Notes under the pieces: model-generated
Databases searched by the model: none
What the model saw: the letters and a program-made list of their open reading frames with translations, nothing else
What the model was told of the DNA's origin: nothing
Shown here: positions 1 to 6,003 of the stretch, in pieces
Layout of the letters: the number at the start of each line of letters is the position of its first letter
How positions within the stretch are numbered: position 1 is the stretch's first letter
Source of the DNA: Chloroflexota bacterium
GTDB taxonomy: Bacteria > Chloroflexota > Anaerolineae > J036 > Brachytrichaceae
Reading direction: 5' to 3'
Length of the DNA stretch: 6,003 nucleotides
Assembly (NCBI GenBank): GCA_021813225.1
Contig: JAKALH010000197.1
Coordinates: 1 to 6,003 of the forward strand
Position numbers and translations under genes: made by a program

Positions 1-75
1 ACGCGGTTCAGCCAGTCATGGCATGGCGTAACAGGTAGGCTGTAAAGAGACGGGTTGAGATCAGGTGCGCGGCGC

Positions 76-1812
76 CTACAGTTCTGTGGGGATGATCACC
101 GACAGATGCGTGCCATGCCCCGGTTGCGTGTCGATCGCCAGGTCGCCGCCGGCGGCCCAGGCGCGCTCCTGGATGCTCATCAGCCCGAAGTGACCGCTTT
201 GCGCCAGTTCGGCGATCGAGGCCGGCATCCGGAAGCCGGCGCCATTGTCGGTGATGTCCAGGCTCACGGCGTGCGGGAGATAGGTCAGGCTGACCTCGAC
301 ATCGCTGGCGCGGGCGTGGCGGCGCACGTTGTTCAGCGTCTCCTGAGTGATGCGGTACAGGGCCAGTTCCTGTTCGGGCGTCAGAGTCGCCTGCGCGCCG
401 GATACCTGAAACCGCGCCTGCGGCACGGCCCCGCCGCCCTCGCGGGCGCTGCGCACCAGCGTCCGCAGCGCCGGCACGATGCCCAGGTCGTCGAGAATCA
501 GCGGCCTGAGATCGCGGCTGATCTGGCGCACGCCTTTCACGGTCTCATCCACCATGTCGTGCAGTTCCTGCAGTTCGACCAGGCGGGCGGCGTCCTGCTC
601 CGAAGACTCGTAGAGTTCGATGCGTCTGCCGATCGCCATCAGGCTCTGCACGGTGTCGTCGTGCAACTCGCGCGATATGCGCAGGCGCTCATCTTCCTGT
701 GAATCCGTTATCGCGCCCACATAGCGCCGCAGCCCGGCGCGGTAAGTGGCGATCTGATCCGCCATACGGGCGAACGCCCGGCTCAGCGCGTCGACCTCCC
801 TGACCTCGCTGGGCCGGATCGGCTGGATCGTTTCACCTTCAGCCAGGCGCGCGGTCTGCTCGGCAATGGATTGCACGGGCGAGGTTATCTGGCGCACACC
901 GAACCACATCACGACCATGGCGGCGACGGCGATGAACACCGCGATGCCGGCCAGCAGCAGGATATGCGCCTGCGTAGGCGCCACTGCCTTCTCCCAGGAT
1001 TCCTGAACGATCAGACCCCATCCAGATGCCCTGACAGGGGCGTAGCCGTCGATATAACTCTCGGCAGGTGATGCCTGCCACACGGTCCCGCCGCTGTGGC
1101 CCAGCACCACCTGCGCCACGGAGGGCCGACCGCTGACATCGGTCCCGATCAACGCTGCGTTGGGGTGGTAAATGATGCGGCCATGGCTGTCCACTAGATA
1201 CGTATAACCGTTGCTGCCGACATTCAGAGAGACAATCAGATTCCTCAACAGCGGAGTGCGGAGCTGCACGGCGCCGAGTAAAGCGCCCGCGAATTGCGTC
1301 TTCTGACGGTACAGCGGCACGGCGATGATGATGAGCGGCTCACCGCTTCCCGGCGCTGTGATCACGCCGCTGAAGGAAGGCGCGGCCTGCGCGCGGACAT
1401 TCCGAAAAAACTCCTGCCGGCCTGCCGCGGGCAGTGTGGCCGTGGCGATGCTGGAAACAAACGTGCGCAGATTGCCGTCCTCATCGGTTACTGCCAGGCC
1501 GCCGTTGAACAGACGCACAGCCCGGTTCGAGGATTCTATGGCCGCGCTTCTGGCGGCGGCATCGTCGCTCAGCAGGCCGGCATTGCCGGCCAGCGTCTGC
1601 AGCAGCGCCGCGTATCCCTGCAGCCCCTGCGAGACACTCTCCCCGGCCAGCGCCGCCAACTGGCGGTCGCGGTCGATCAGAAGCGCCGTCACCGTCTGCT
1701 GATAAATGATGATGCCAGCCAGCACCAGGCTGACGGCCAGCACGCCGAACGGCACGGCGACCCAGATCAGCGAGTGCGCCAGCAGCGAACGGGGGACAAA
1801 GGTGATTCGCAT
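76..1812 (-). CDS. Membrane sensor histidine kinase, NarL-partner type (Cache-like sensor, HAMP, HisKA_3, HATPase_c)
   Basis: This is a 578-residue inner-membrane kinase. The first membrane helix spans about 15-37 and the second about 283-305. They enclose an extracytoplasmic sensor of roughly 240 residues that resembles a double Cache domain: REFF-like helix near 132-137, SGVITAPGSGEPLIIIAVPLY (148-168), YTYLVDSHGRIIYHP (203-217) and WGLIVQES (265-272). A HAMP linker (about 303-356) follows. The HisKA_3 dimerisation helix has RELHDDTVQSL (381-391), with phospho-acceptor His384. Its DxxxQ pattern (Asp385 to Gln389) is associated with phosphatase activity in NarX/DesK-type kinases. The ATPase domain shows an N-box ETLNNVRRHA (491-500), a G1 box TDNGAGF (521-527) and a G2 region GHFGLMSIQERA (540-551). 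All catalytic motifs look intact. It is translated 21 bases downstream of the response regulator, presumably on the same mRNA, with only a weak ribosome site (GGGACAGG-like). The ligand is unknown; the conserved RxWYxxA amino-acid-binding signature of some dCache domains is not evident. Confidence 0.94.
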   Translation of the reverse strand: MRITFVPRSLLAHSLIWVAVPFGVLAVSLVLAGIIIYQQTVTALLIDRDRQLAALAGESVSQGLQGYAALLQTLAGNAGLLSDDAAARSAAIESSNRAVRLFNGGLAVTDEDGNLRTFVSSIATATLPAAGRQEFFRNVRAQAAPSFSGVITAPGSGEPLIIIAVPLYRQKTQFAGALLGAVQLRTPLLRNLIVSLNVGSNGYTYLVDSHGRIIYHPNAALIGTDVSGRPSVAQVVLGHSGGTVWQASPAESYIDGYAPVRASGWGLIVQESWEKAVAPTQAHILLLAGIAVFIAVAAMVVMWFGVRQITSPVQSIAEQTARLAEGETIQPIRPSEVREVDALSRAFARMADQIATYRAGLRRYVGAITDSQEDERLRISRELHDDTVQSLMAIGRRIELYESSEQDAARLVELQELHDMVDETVKGVRQISRDLRPLILDDLGIVPALRTLVRSAREGGGAVPQARFQVSGAQATLTPEQELALYRITQETLNNVRRHARASDVEVSLTYLPHAVSLDITDNGAGFRMPASIAELAQSGHFGLMSIQERAWAAGGDLAIDTQPGHGTHLSVIIPTEL

Positions 1813-1833
1813 GCCGCCGTGCCTGTCCCGGCT

Positions 1834-2508
1834 TCAGGACTCCAGCGTGAGCAATCCCTTGCGTATGGCGGTCATGACGGCGTCGAGGCGCGTGGTCACA
1901 CCCAGTTTGGCGTAAATGTTGGTCAGGTGAGCCTGCACGGTGCGGTCGCTGATAAACAAAGCTTCGCCGGCGGCCCGGTTGCTCATGCCTTGCGCCACCA
2001 GTTGGAGCACGGCCAGTTCGCGCTCGGTCAATTCCTCGACCATGGCCGCTTCGCCGCCCGATGCGGGCGTGCGAAGGGCAGCGGCCGTCATACGCGCCAC
2101 AATCTTGCGCGCGATCGACGGCGCCAGCGGCGATTCGCCGGCGTGCACCTGGCGGATGGCCTTCACCAGCTCCGTGATGGGGGCGTTCTTCAGCAGATAA
2201 CCGCTGGCGCCGGCTTCGAGCAGGGAGAAGACATACTGGTCATCGTCATGCGCTGTAAGAATGAGCACCTGCACGTCGGGCCAGGTTTCTCGTATGTGGC
2301 GCGTCGCCTCGACGCCCGACGTCCCCGGCATACGCACGTCCATGACGACGATATGCGGCCGGTGTATGCCCACCAGGTCGATTGCTGCCTGCCCGTCGCC
2401 GGCTTCTCCCACCACGTCGATGTCAGGCTCATGGCGCAGCAGTTCAGCGGTGCCCTGGCGCAGAATGACATGGTCATCGACCAGGATGATGCGGATACGC
2501 TCTGCCAT
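1834..2508 (-). CDS. NarL/LuxR-family two-component response regulator
   Basis: This 224-residue protein has the usual NarL/FixJ length and order. The receiver domain (about 5-120) has the acidic pair Asp11-Asp12, phospho-acceptor Asp57 in VVMDVRMPG, switch Thr85 in LILTAHDD, and Lys107 in GYLLKNAP. A linker of about 35 residues, rich in Ala and Gly, leads to a LuxR-type helix-turn-helix (about 160-215). This has LTEREL (160-165), VAQGMSNRAAGEALFIS (171-187) and the recognition-helix stretch RTVQAHLTNIYAKLG (189-203). All residues needed for phosphorylation are present, so it should be a phosphorylation-controlled DNA-binding regulator. The ATG fits the receiver-domain start; no good Shine-Dalgarno precedes it, and a possible -10 box sits 8 bases upstream. 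The cognate kinase gene follows after 21 bases. The target genes are unknown. The adjacent operon at 2593-6003, or the regulator's own promoter, are the obvious candidates. Confidence 0.95.
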   Translation of the reverse strand: MAERIRIILVDDHVILRQGTAELLRHEPDIDVVGEAGDGQAAIDLVGIHRPHIVVMDVRMPGTSGVEATRHIRETWPDVQVLILTAHDDDQYVFSLLEAGASGYLLKNAPITELVKAIRQVHAGESPLAPSIARKIVARMTAAALRTPASGGEAAMVEELTERELAVLQLVAQGMSNRAAGEALFISDRTVQAHLTNIYAKLGVTTRLDAVMTAIRKGLLTLES

Positions 2509-2516
2509 GAAAGGGC

Positions 2517-2522
2517 AGTATA
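2517..2522 (-). promoter_or_regulatory. Candidate -10 box for the two-component operon
   Basis: TATACT on the minus strand ends 8 bases before the response regulator ATG. Transcription about 7 bases downstream would start at or next to the ATG and give a leaderless mRNA, which fits the lack of a Shine-Dalgarno sequence. No convincing -35 hexamer is seen at 17 or 18 bases spacing, so the call is tentative. Confidence 0.4.
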
Positions 2523-2523
2523 G

Positions 2524-2543
2524 CGCAGCATAGACCCGCTGCG
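2524..2543. repeat. Perfect 6-base inverted repeat upstream of the response regulator
   Basis: CGCAGC and GCTGCG are separated by 8 bases in the only sizeable intergenic spacer of the window. The repeat lies immediately upstream of the candidate -10 box. It could be an operator for a dimeric regulator, such as the neighbouring NarL-type protein, or a weak RNA hairpin. No U-tract follows, so it is not a standard intrinsic terminator. Confidence 0.4.
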
Positions 2544-2592
2544 GACCTTATCCGAGACGGTACGGCGGGGGCCAATCTCACGCGCCGGTCCG

Positions 2593-4089
2593 TCAGATAC
2601 TCCGGCTGGAACCCATCGTCGGCATGATCCACTTATCGTCGTAGGCCTGGTGCAGGATGCGATAGTAGTACAGGGCTTCCTTGCCGGGCAACTGGTAGCC
2701 CCACTCCGCGCTCAGCCGCGCGCGCTCGGTTACAATATCTGAGTCGCTCACGCAGTCATCTGCGATGCGCGAGATCGTCTCTGAAGATCCGGCGCCCTTG
2801 GAAAACTTCTCCTTGGGCCGGTCGATGATGTGCTGCGGCAGGGCGCCGGCAAAGGCATCGCGCAGCAGCGCCTTTTCGCGGCGCGCCGGCAGGTGCAGCT
2901 TCCAGCCGCACGGCAAACCCAGCGCGAACCCGACCGAAGCCACGTCCAGAAACGGCACGCGCATCTCCAGACCGAACGCCATCGTCATACGATCGGCCCG
3001 CTGCAGATTGGTATTGTGCAACTGACCGGTGATGGTCACCAGTTCCGTCTGCAGCGCATCCGCGTCCCGAATCGCGCCCAGATAAACGTAGCCGGCATAC
3101 AACTCGTCGGCCCCTTCTCCCCCCAGGATGACTTTGACATGCTGTGACGCCAGGCGGGCCAGGAAATAGTTGGGGATTGCACTGCGCACCAGCGCCGGGT
3201 CGAACGACTCCAGTTGATAGAGCACGTCAGGCAGCGCCGCCAGCATGTCCTGCTCGGTGTACTGATACTCATGATGGCGTGTGCCCAGGTAATCGGCTAC
3301 TTCGCGGGCGGCCGTCAGGTCAGCACTGCCTTCCATTCCTACCGCAAACGAATCGAGCCGATCCAATAACTCGCGCGCCAGCAGCGAGATGATGCTGCTG
3401 TCCAGGCCGCCGCTCAGGCTGACGCCCAGAGGAACATCCGACATCAGCCTTTTCTGTACGGCGGCGTGGAGCACCTCGCGCAGGACCGGCGCGGCCTGCG
3501 CCGGCTCAGCGAAGTCGTTCGCCGGGCGCGCCCGCCCATCCAACTGGTAGTAGCGGTGCATGCCGATCTGCGAGTGAAACCAGTGCCCGGCGGGAAACTC
3601 TTGTATGTCCTCGGTAATTCCGGCCAGCGCTTTGATTTCCGAGGCGAAGTAGAGCGCGTCGCCGCGCGCGCCCGTATACAACGGTTTGATGCCGAGCGGA
3701 TCACGCGCCAGGAACAGGCTGTCTCCGTCGGCGATGGCGATGGCAAACATGCCGTCCAGCATCTCCACGCTGGACGGGCCGAAGCGGGCGTACAGCCGCA
3801 AAATCGTCTCGGTATCCGTATGCGTGCGAAACGGCTCGCCGGCGAGATAGTGCGAGCGCAGCTCCTGGTGGTTATAGATTTCACCGTTATAGCTGATCGA
3901 GCAGCGCTTGAACTTCATGGGCTGCTGACCATTAGCTACATCGATGATGGCCAGGCGGGTATGCCCTAATACGGTGGCGCGAGCCTGGCTGACGCCCGAC
4001 CCGTCCGGGCCGCGATGCCGCAAGTGTCTGACCATCGCCTGTATTTCTTCAGTTTTGCCGGCTTGATAAGAGCCGGCAACTCCGCACAT
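2593..4089 (-). CDS. asnB: Glutamine-hydrolysing asparagine synthetase-like amidotransferase
   Basis: The family uses ATP to adenylate a side-chain carboxylate (aspartate in AsnB) and transfers ammonia from glutamine to it. The N-terminal class II glutaminase domain (about 2-165) looks complete: Cys2 nucleophile directly after Met, HRGPDG at 25-30, Arg45 in GHTRLAIID, NGE at 68-70, and Asp92 in THTDTE. The synthetase domain carries the PP-loop SGGLDSS (226-232), SFAVGMEGSADL (247-258), GGEGADELYAGY (323-334), LEMRVPFLD (374-382) and RPKEKFSKGAG (424-434). These follow the true asparagine-synthetase pattern closely. At 498 residues it is shorter than E. coli AsnB (about 554). An intact Cys2 argues against a beta-lactam synthetase, which has lost that residue. 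The start is certain because Cys must follow Met, and a strong AAGGAGG precedes it. It lies 9 bases after the opine dehydrogenase stop, so it belongs to the same operon. It could supply asparagine or amidate a pathway intermediate; the sequence alone does not decide. Confidence 0.88.
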   Translation of the reverse strand: MCGVAGSYQAGKTEEIQAMVRHLRHRGPDGSGVSQARATVLGHTRLAIIDVANGQQPMKFKRCSISYNGEIYNHQELRSHYLAGEPFRTHTDTETILRLYARFGPSSVEMLDGMFAIAIADGDSLFLARDPLGIKPLYTGARGDALYFASEIKALAGITEDIQEFPAGHWFHSQIGMHRYYQLDGRARPANDFAEPAQAAPVLREVLHAAVQKRLMSDVPLGVSLSGGLDSSIISLLARELLDRLDSFAVGMEGSADLTAAREVADYLGTRHHEYQYTEQDMLAALPDVLYQLESFDPALVRSAIPNYFLARLASQHVKVILGGEGADELYAGYVYLGAIRDADALQTELVTITGQLHNTNLQRADRMTMAFGLEMRVPFLDVASVGFALGLPCGWKLHLPARREKALLRDAFAGALPQHIIDRPKEKFSKGAGSSETISRIADDCVSDSDIVTERARLSAEWGYQLPGKEALYYYRILHQAYDDKWIMPTMGSSRSI

Positions 4090-4093
4090 AGGT

Positions 4094-4100
4094 CCTCCTT
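4094..4100 (-). promoter_or_regulatory. Strong ribosome binding site for the asparagine synthetase-like gene
   Basis: The minus strand reads TAAGGAGGACCTATG. The AAGGAGG motif overlaps the TAA stop of the opine dehydrogenase gene and lies 4 bases before the ATG. Ribosomes terminating upstream could reinitiate here, so the two proteins are probably made in step. Confidence 0.85.
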
Positions 4101-5214
4101 AAATAACCGGTTCGCGAATGCCTTCATTCACGTAGGTGGTAATCTCGCTGACGCTGAGCTGTGCGATGCCCAGCTTATCCAGCGTGCGGCCGCGCCGCCA
4201 GTAGTCGGTACGGTGGGTGATGCACGCCAGTTGGATAATGCTGTCCATCCCCTGCACCGATACGCCGTAGCGCTGCCCTAATGCCGCTATCGGCACCAGG
4301 CTCATCGGAACATCCTCGAACAGGTAACGGTGGTTCAAGGTGGCTGGCGCCTTGATGCCGTAGTAACCGGACTGGTTGTGAATCGCCTCGTTCAGGTCGT
4401 TGCCGGTGGCGTTATAAGCCATCAGCAGCCACTCCGTCGCCGTGCGGGCACGGATGCCCAGCGCCGAAGCGACGGTCACGCGCTCGCGGTCCAGCACTTC
4501 CAGCACCCGCGCCACCGAGGGCGTGACGCCTTCGATGTAGAACTGGAAATCGCCGTTCGTCGACTCGATGCGCCCGGCGTTGAGCAGCGTGAGCGCGGGG
4601 TGGAAGATGGCCCCCATGTTATTCAGGCCGGTGTGCAGCACATTCACGCCGTCGATGAACTGCGGATAGGCCGGGCGCAGGAGATCCAGCACCCCTGCTG
4701 TGCGCGATGCCGGCAGCGCCGCCAGCGGCACGGCTTCTTTGATCCGGAAGATGCGCGCCTGCGCCGGGCCGTCGGAACGGCTGGCATAGATGAAAGTCTC
4801 CGCTTCCGCCACGGTGACATCGGCCTGGCAGCCTTTCTCGCGCAGCACCTTGTCGAATTCGATGGCGCCGCAGGTGCGGCCCGGGTGCAGCACGACGATC
4901 TGCCCGTCGCGCAGGTATGGGGCCATGTGCGCCGCGATATCGGCGTGCGCCGAAGACGGCGTCACGACCATGAGGACGCGGGATTGGGAGACAGCCTCGT
5001 CGATATCGGCAGTTGCGCAGGCCAGGCGTCCGAACCCGCGCGGCCCGCCGTCGTAACTCTCCAGGTCGATGCCGCCGCGTTTCTGTATGGCGGCGATGCG
5101 GTCCAGGGTGCGGTTGTACAAGGTGACATCGCATCCCATCAGAGCAAGATGCGCTGCCATGGCCTTGCCGCCGTTGCCGGCGCCGACGATGGTGAAATCA
5201 GAAGCGGTGTTCAT
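4099..5214 (-). CDS. NAD(P)-dependent octopine/nopaline dehydrogenase family protein (opine dehydrogenase)
   Basis: This 371-residue cytoplasmic enzyme is close to the family's usual size. Such enzymes reductively condense the amino group of an amino acid with a 2-oxo acid to give an N-(carboxyalkyl) amino acid, or run the reverse reaction. An N-terminal Rossmann fold is shown by GAGNGG at 11-16 and an acid-poor second strand (TLYNRT, 31-36), which may favour NADP(H). The linker motif LHPGRTCGAIEF (109-120) is typical of the family. The C-terminal substrate domain has NNMGAIFHP (198-206), where His205 is the likely catalytic His. It continues with LLNAGRIE (210-217), FYIEGVTPSVA (225-235) and LFEDVP (298-303), where Asp301 is a candidate for the His-assisting acid. 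The start is well fixed: AAGGAG lies 8 bases upstream and the ATG overlaps the previous TGA. The substrate pair cannot be read from the sequence. The flanking mutase-like and amidotransferase genes suggest a biosynthetic rather than catabolic role. Confidence 0.86.
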   Translation of the reverse strand: MNTASDFTIVGAGNGGKAMAAHLALMGCDVTLYNRTLDRIAAIQKRGGIDLESYDGGPRGFGRLACATADIDEAVSQSRVLMVVTPSSAHADIAAHMAPYLRDGQIVVLHPGRTCGAIEFDKVLREKGCQADVTVAEAETFIYASRSDGPAQARIFRIKEAVPLAALPASRTAGVLDLLRPAYPQFIDGVNVLHTGLNNMGAIFHPALTLLNAGRIESTNGDFQFYIEGVTPSVARVLEVLDRERVTVASALGIRARTATEWLLMAYNATGNDLNEAIHNQSGYYGIKAPATLNHRYLFEDVPMSLVPIAALGQRYGVSVQGMDSIIQLACITHRTDYWRRGRTLDKLGIAQLSVSEITTYVNEGIREPVI

Positions 5215-6002
5215 ACGACAGGCTCCTTGCGCAATGCTGTGATACGTTCCGATTCGGATATCGGGCGGCCGCCCTCGTCCACGGAGATACAGGCCCCCCG
5301 CGAATCGATGACAGTGCGGGCGCTGCCGCGGGCGTAAGGGTTGTTTTTCAGTTGCGGCGCATCCATGATGCCCACAGCCGCCGCACGCGCCAGCGTGGTC
5401 GCGTCAGTGAAAGCGTCCGCGACACCAGGCCCGGCCAACGAGCGGATCGCGTCGAGGGTCGTCCGAGCTTCGGCGAGGATGGCTTTGCGGCGCTGGCGAA
5501 TCGCATCATCCGCGGCCATATCGGGAATGCCGCGCACGGCGGCTTCGATGGCGCGCCGGGCGATGGCGCAGGATTCGATGACGTCATCTGCCGTTGCGGC
5601 ATGGTCGGCTTCCGTATAGCCCACGACGTGGACGATATGCGGCTGCACCGCCATCTGCAGATACACGCTGTTGGCAAGGTGCGCGCGCGCCGCATCGGCA
5701 TCCAGCGGGTAGCTCAACAGGCCGGTGCGCGTCTGGCGCCAGATATGGAAGTCATCCCCGGCCAGCGGCTGGATGATATCCAGCATCGCCATCATCTTCG
5801 CCAGGTCCATACGGTCGGTCAGTCCCGGCGGGCTGTTGAACATCAACTGGGCGATGTAGTCGCGCACGCCTGCAGCACGGGCGTTATAGGCGGACAGATA
5901 CGCGGACACGACGCATACGACATCGCTGGCGTCGCGCATGCCCCAGTGATGCGGCTCGTTCAATTCGACCGGCACGTCGTGCGCCGCATACCACCGCATG
6001 AC
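5211..6002 (-). CDS. Glutamate/methylaspartate mutase epsilon-subunit-like protein, partial (C-terminal part)
   Basis: The frame is open to the window edge: the codon before the first visible Met (position 5999) is a Val codon, so the true start lies outside and the N-terminal part is missing. About 263 residues are visible. From memory of the family, the layout matches the C-terminal half of the TIM-barrel epsilon subunit of adenosylcobalamin-dependent glutamate mutase (glutamate to 3-methylaspartate). Numbering from that Met, VPVELNEPHHWG (9-20) sits where the family has a VHINREPFG-like strand, and HVVGYTEADHA (124-134) sits near the family's cofactor/substrate loop. A long helical stretch follows (about 137-190), then GIMDAP (210-215) with a Gly-Ala-Cys strand (235-237), like the family's GVMDIP tail. 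Similarity is remote, so the substrate may not be glutamate and mutase activity is unproven. A mutase would need a small B12-binding partner subunit, which is not in this window. The stop overlaps the next gene's start as ATGA, which implies translational coupling. Confidence 0.62.
   Translation of the reverse strand, partial: VMRWYAAHDVPVELNEPHHWGMRDASDVVCVVSAYLSAYNARAAGVRDYIAQLMFNSPPGLTDRMDLAKMMAMLDIIQPLAGDDFHIWRQTRTGLLSYPLDADAARAHLANSVYLQMAVQPHIVHVVGYTEADHAATADDVIESCAIARRAIEAAVRGIPDMAADDAIRQRRKAILAEARTTLDAIRSLAGPGVADAFTDATTLARAAAVGIMDAPQLKNNPYARGSARTVIDSRGACISVDEGGRPISESERITALRKEPVV
5223..5228 (-). promoter_or_regulatory. Ribosome binding site for opine dehydrogenase gene
   Basis: The minus strand reads AAGGAG, then 8 bases, then the ATG ending at 5214. 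The site lies inside the end of the upstream mutase-like gene and supports the ATGA-overlap start as the real one. Confidence 0.8.
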
Positions 6003-6003
6003 C

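Noticed and set aside
1..75. Possible terminator downstream of the kinase (ACAG/CTGT dyad near 32-44)
   Set aside because: The arms are only 4 bases and no U-tract follows on the minus strand, so nothing beyond chance is supported.
55..702. 215-codon open frame on the plus strand at the window start
   Set aside because: It lies opposite the conserved HisKA_3 and ATPase regions of the kinase and shows no protein-family features of its own.
1294..2523. Long 409-codon open frame on the plus strand, antisense to the kinase and regulator genes
   Set aside because: It overlaps two genes with clear domain motifs, its translation is rich in Arg, His and Gln with no recognisable domain, and such frames arise easily opposite GC-rich coding sequence.
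2190..2531. Alternative minus-strand frame starting upstream of the response regulator
   Set aside because: It runs out of frame with the receiver domain, has Ser/Trp/Cys-rich shadow composition, and would be incompatible with the well-supported regulator reading.
2560..2592. Weak CGGCG/CGCCG dyad after the asparagine synthetase-like gene as an intrinsic terminator
   Set aside because: It has five-base GC arms with a long loop and no T-run, which is expected by chance in GC-rich DNA.
2593..4089. Beta-lactam or carbapenam synthetase as the identity of the AsnB-like protein
   Set aside because: Cys2 and the glutaminase residues Arg45, Asn68, Glu70 and Asp92 are intact, and the synthetase motifs follow asparagine synthetase.
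4330..5337. 335-codon open frame on the plus strand, antisense to the opine dehydrogenase
   Set aside because: It has the same shadow character: biased Arg/His/Gln composition, no family motifs, and full overlap with a convincing gene.

Overview
This is a high-GC bacterial window. All five real genes lie on the minus strand, so transcription runs from position 6003 towards position 1. The source looks like a GC-rich environmental bacterium. Chloroflexota is my best guess from gene style and a possible leaderless promoter, but nothing in the window fixes the phylum. There are no RNA genes, CRISPR arrays, insertion sequences or clear integration signatures.

Positions 6003 to 2593 hold three tightly coupled genes. 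The first is the C-terminal part of a protein that resembles the epsilon (large, substrate-binding) subunit of glutamate/methylaspartate mutase; it runs off the window edge. The second is an octopine/nopaline-type opine dehydrogenase, whose start overlaps the preceding stop by 4 bases (ATGA). The third is a compact glutamine-dependent asparagine synthetase-like protein, which begins 9 bases after the dehydrogenase stop and has a strong Shine-Dalgarno sequence overlapping that stop. The spacing indicates one transcript. Together the genes could rearrange an amino acid carbon skeleton, join an amino acid to a 2-oxo acid by reductive N-alkylation, and activate and amidate a carboxylate. I read this as a candidate small-molecule pathway making an opine-like product. 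That reading is inference.

Positions 2592 to 2509 are an 84-base spacer. It holds a candidate -10 box so close to the next ATG that the transcript could be leaderless, and a perfect 6-base inverted repeat just upstream of that box.

Positions 2508 to 76 encode a two-component system: a NarL/LuxR-type response regulator followed 21 bases later by a membrane sensor kinase with an extracytoplasmic Cache-like domain, HAMP, HisKA_3 and HATPase modules. It may control or sense the product of the upstream genes, but only adjacency and common orientation support that. Positions 1 to 75 lie downstream of the kinase and show no gene and no convincing terminator.
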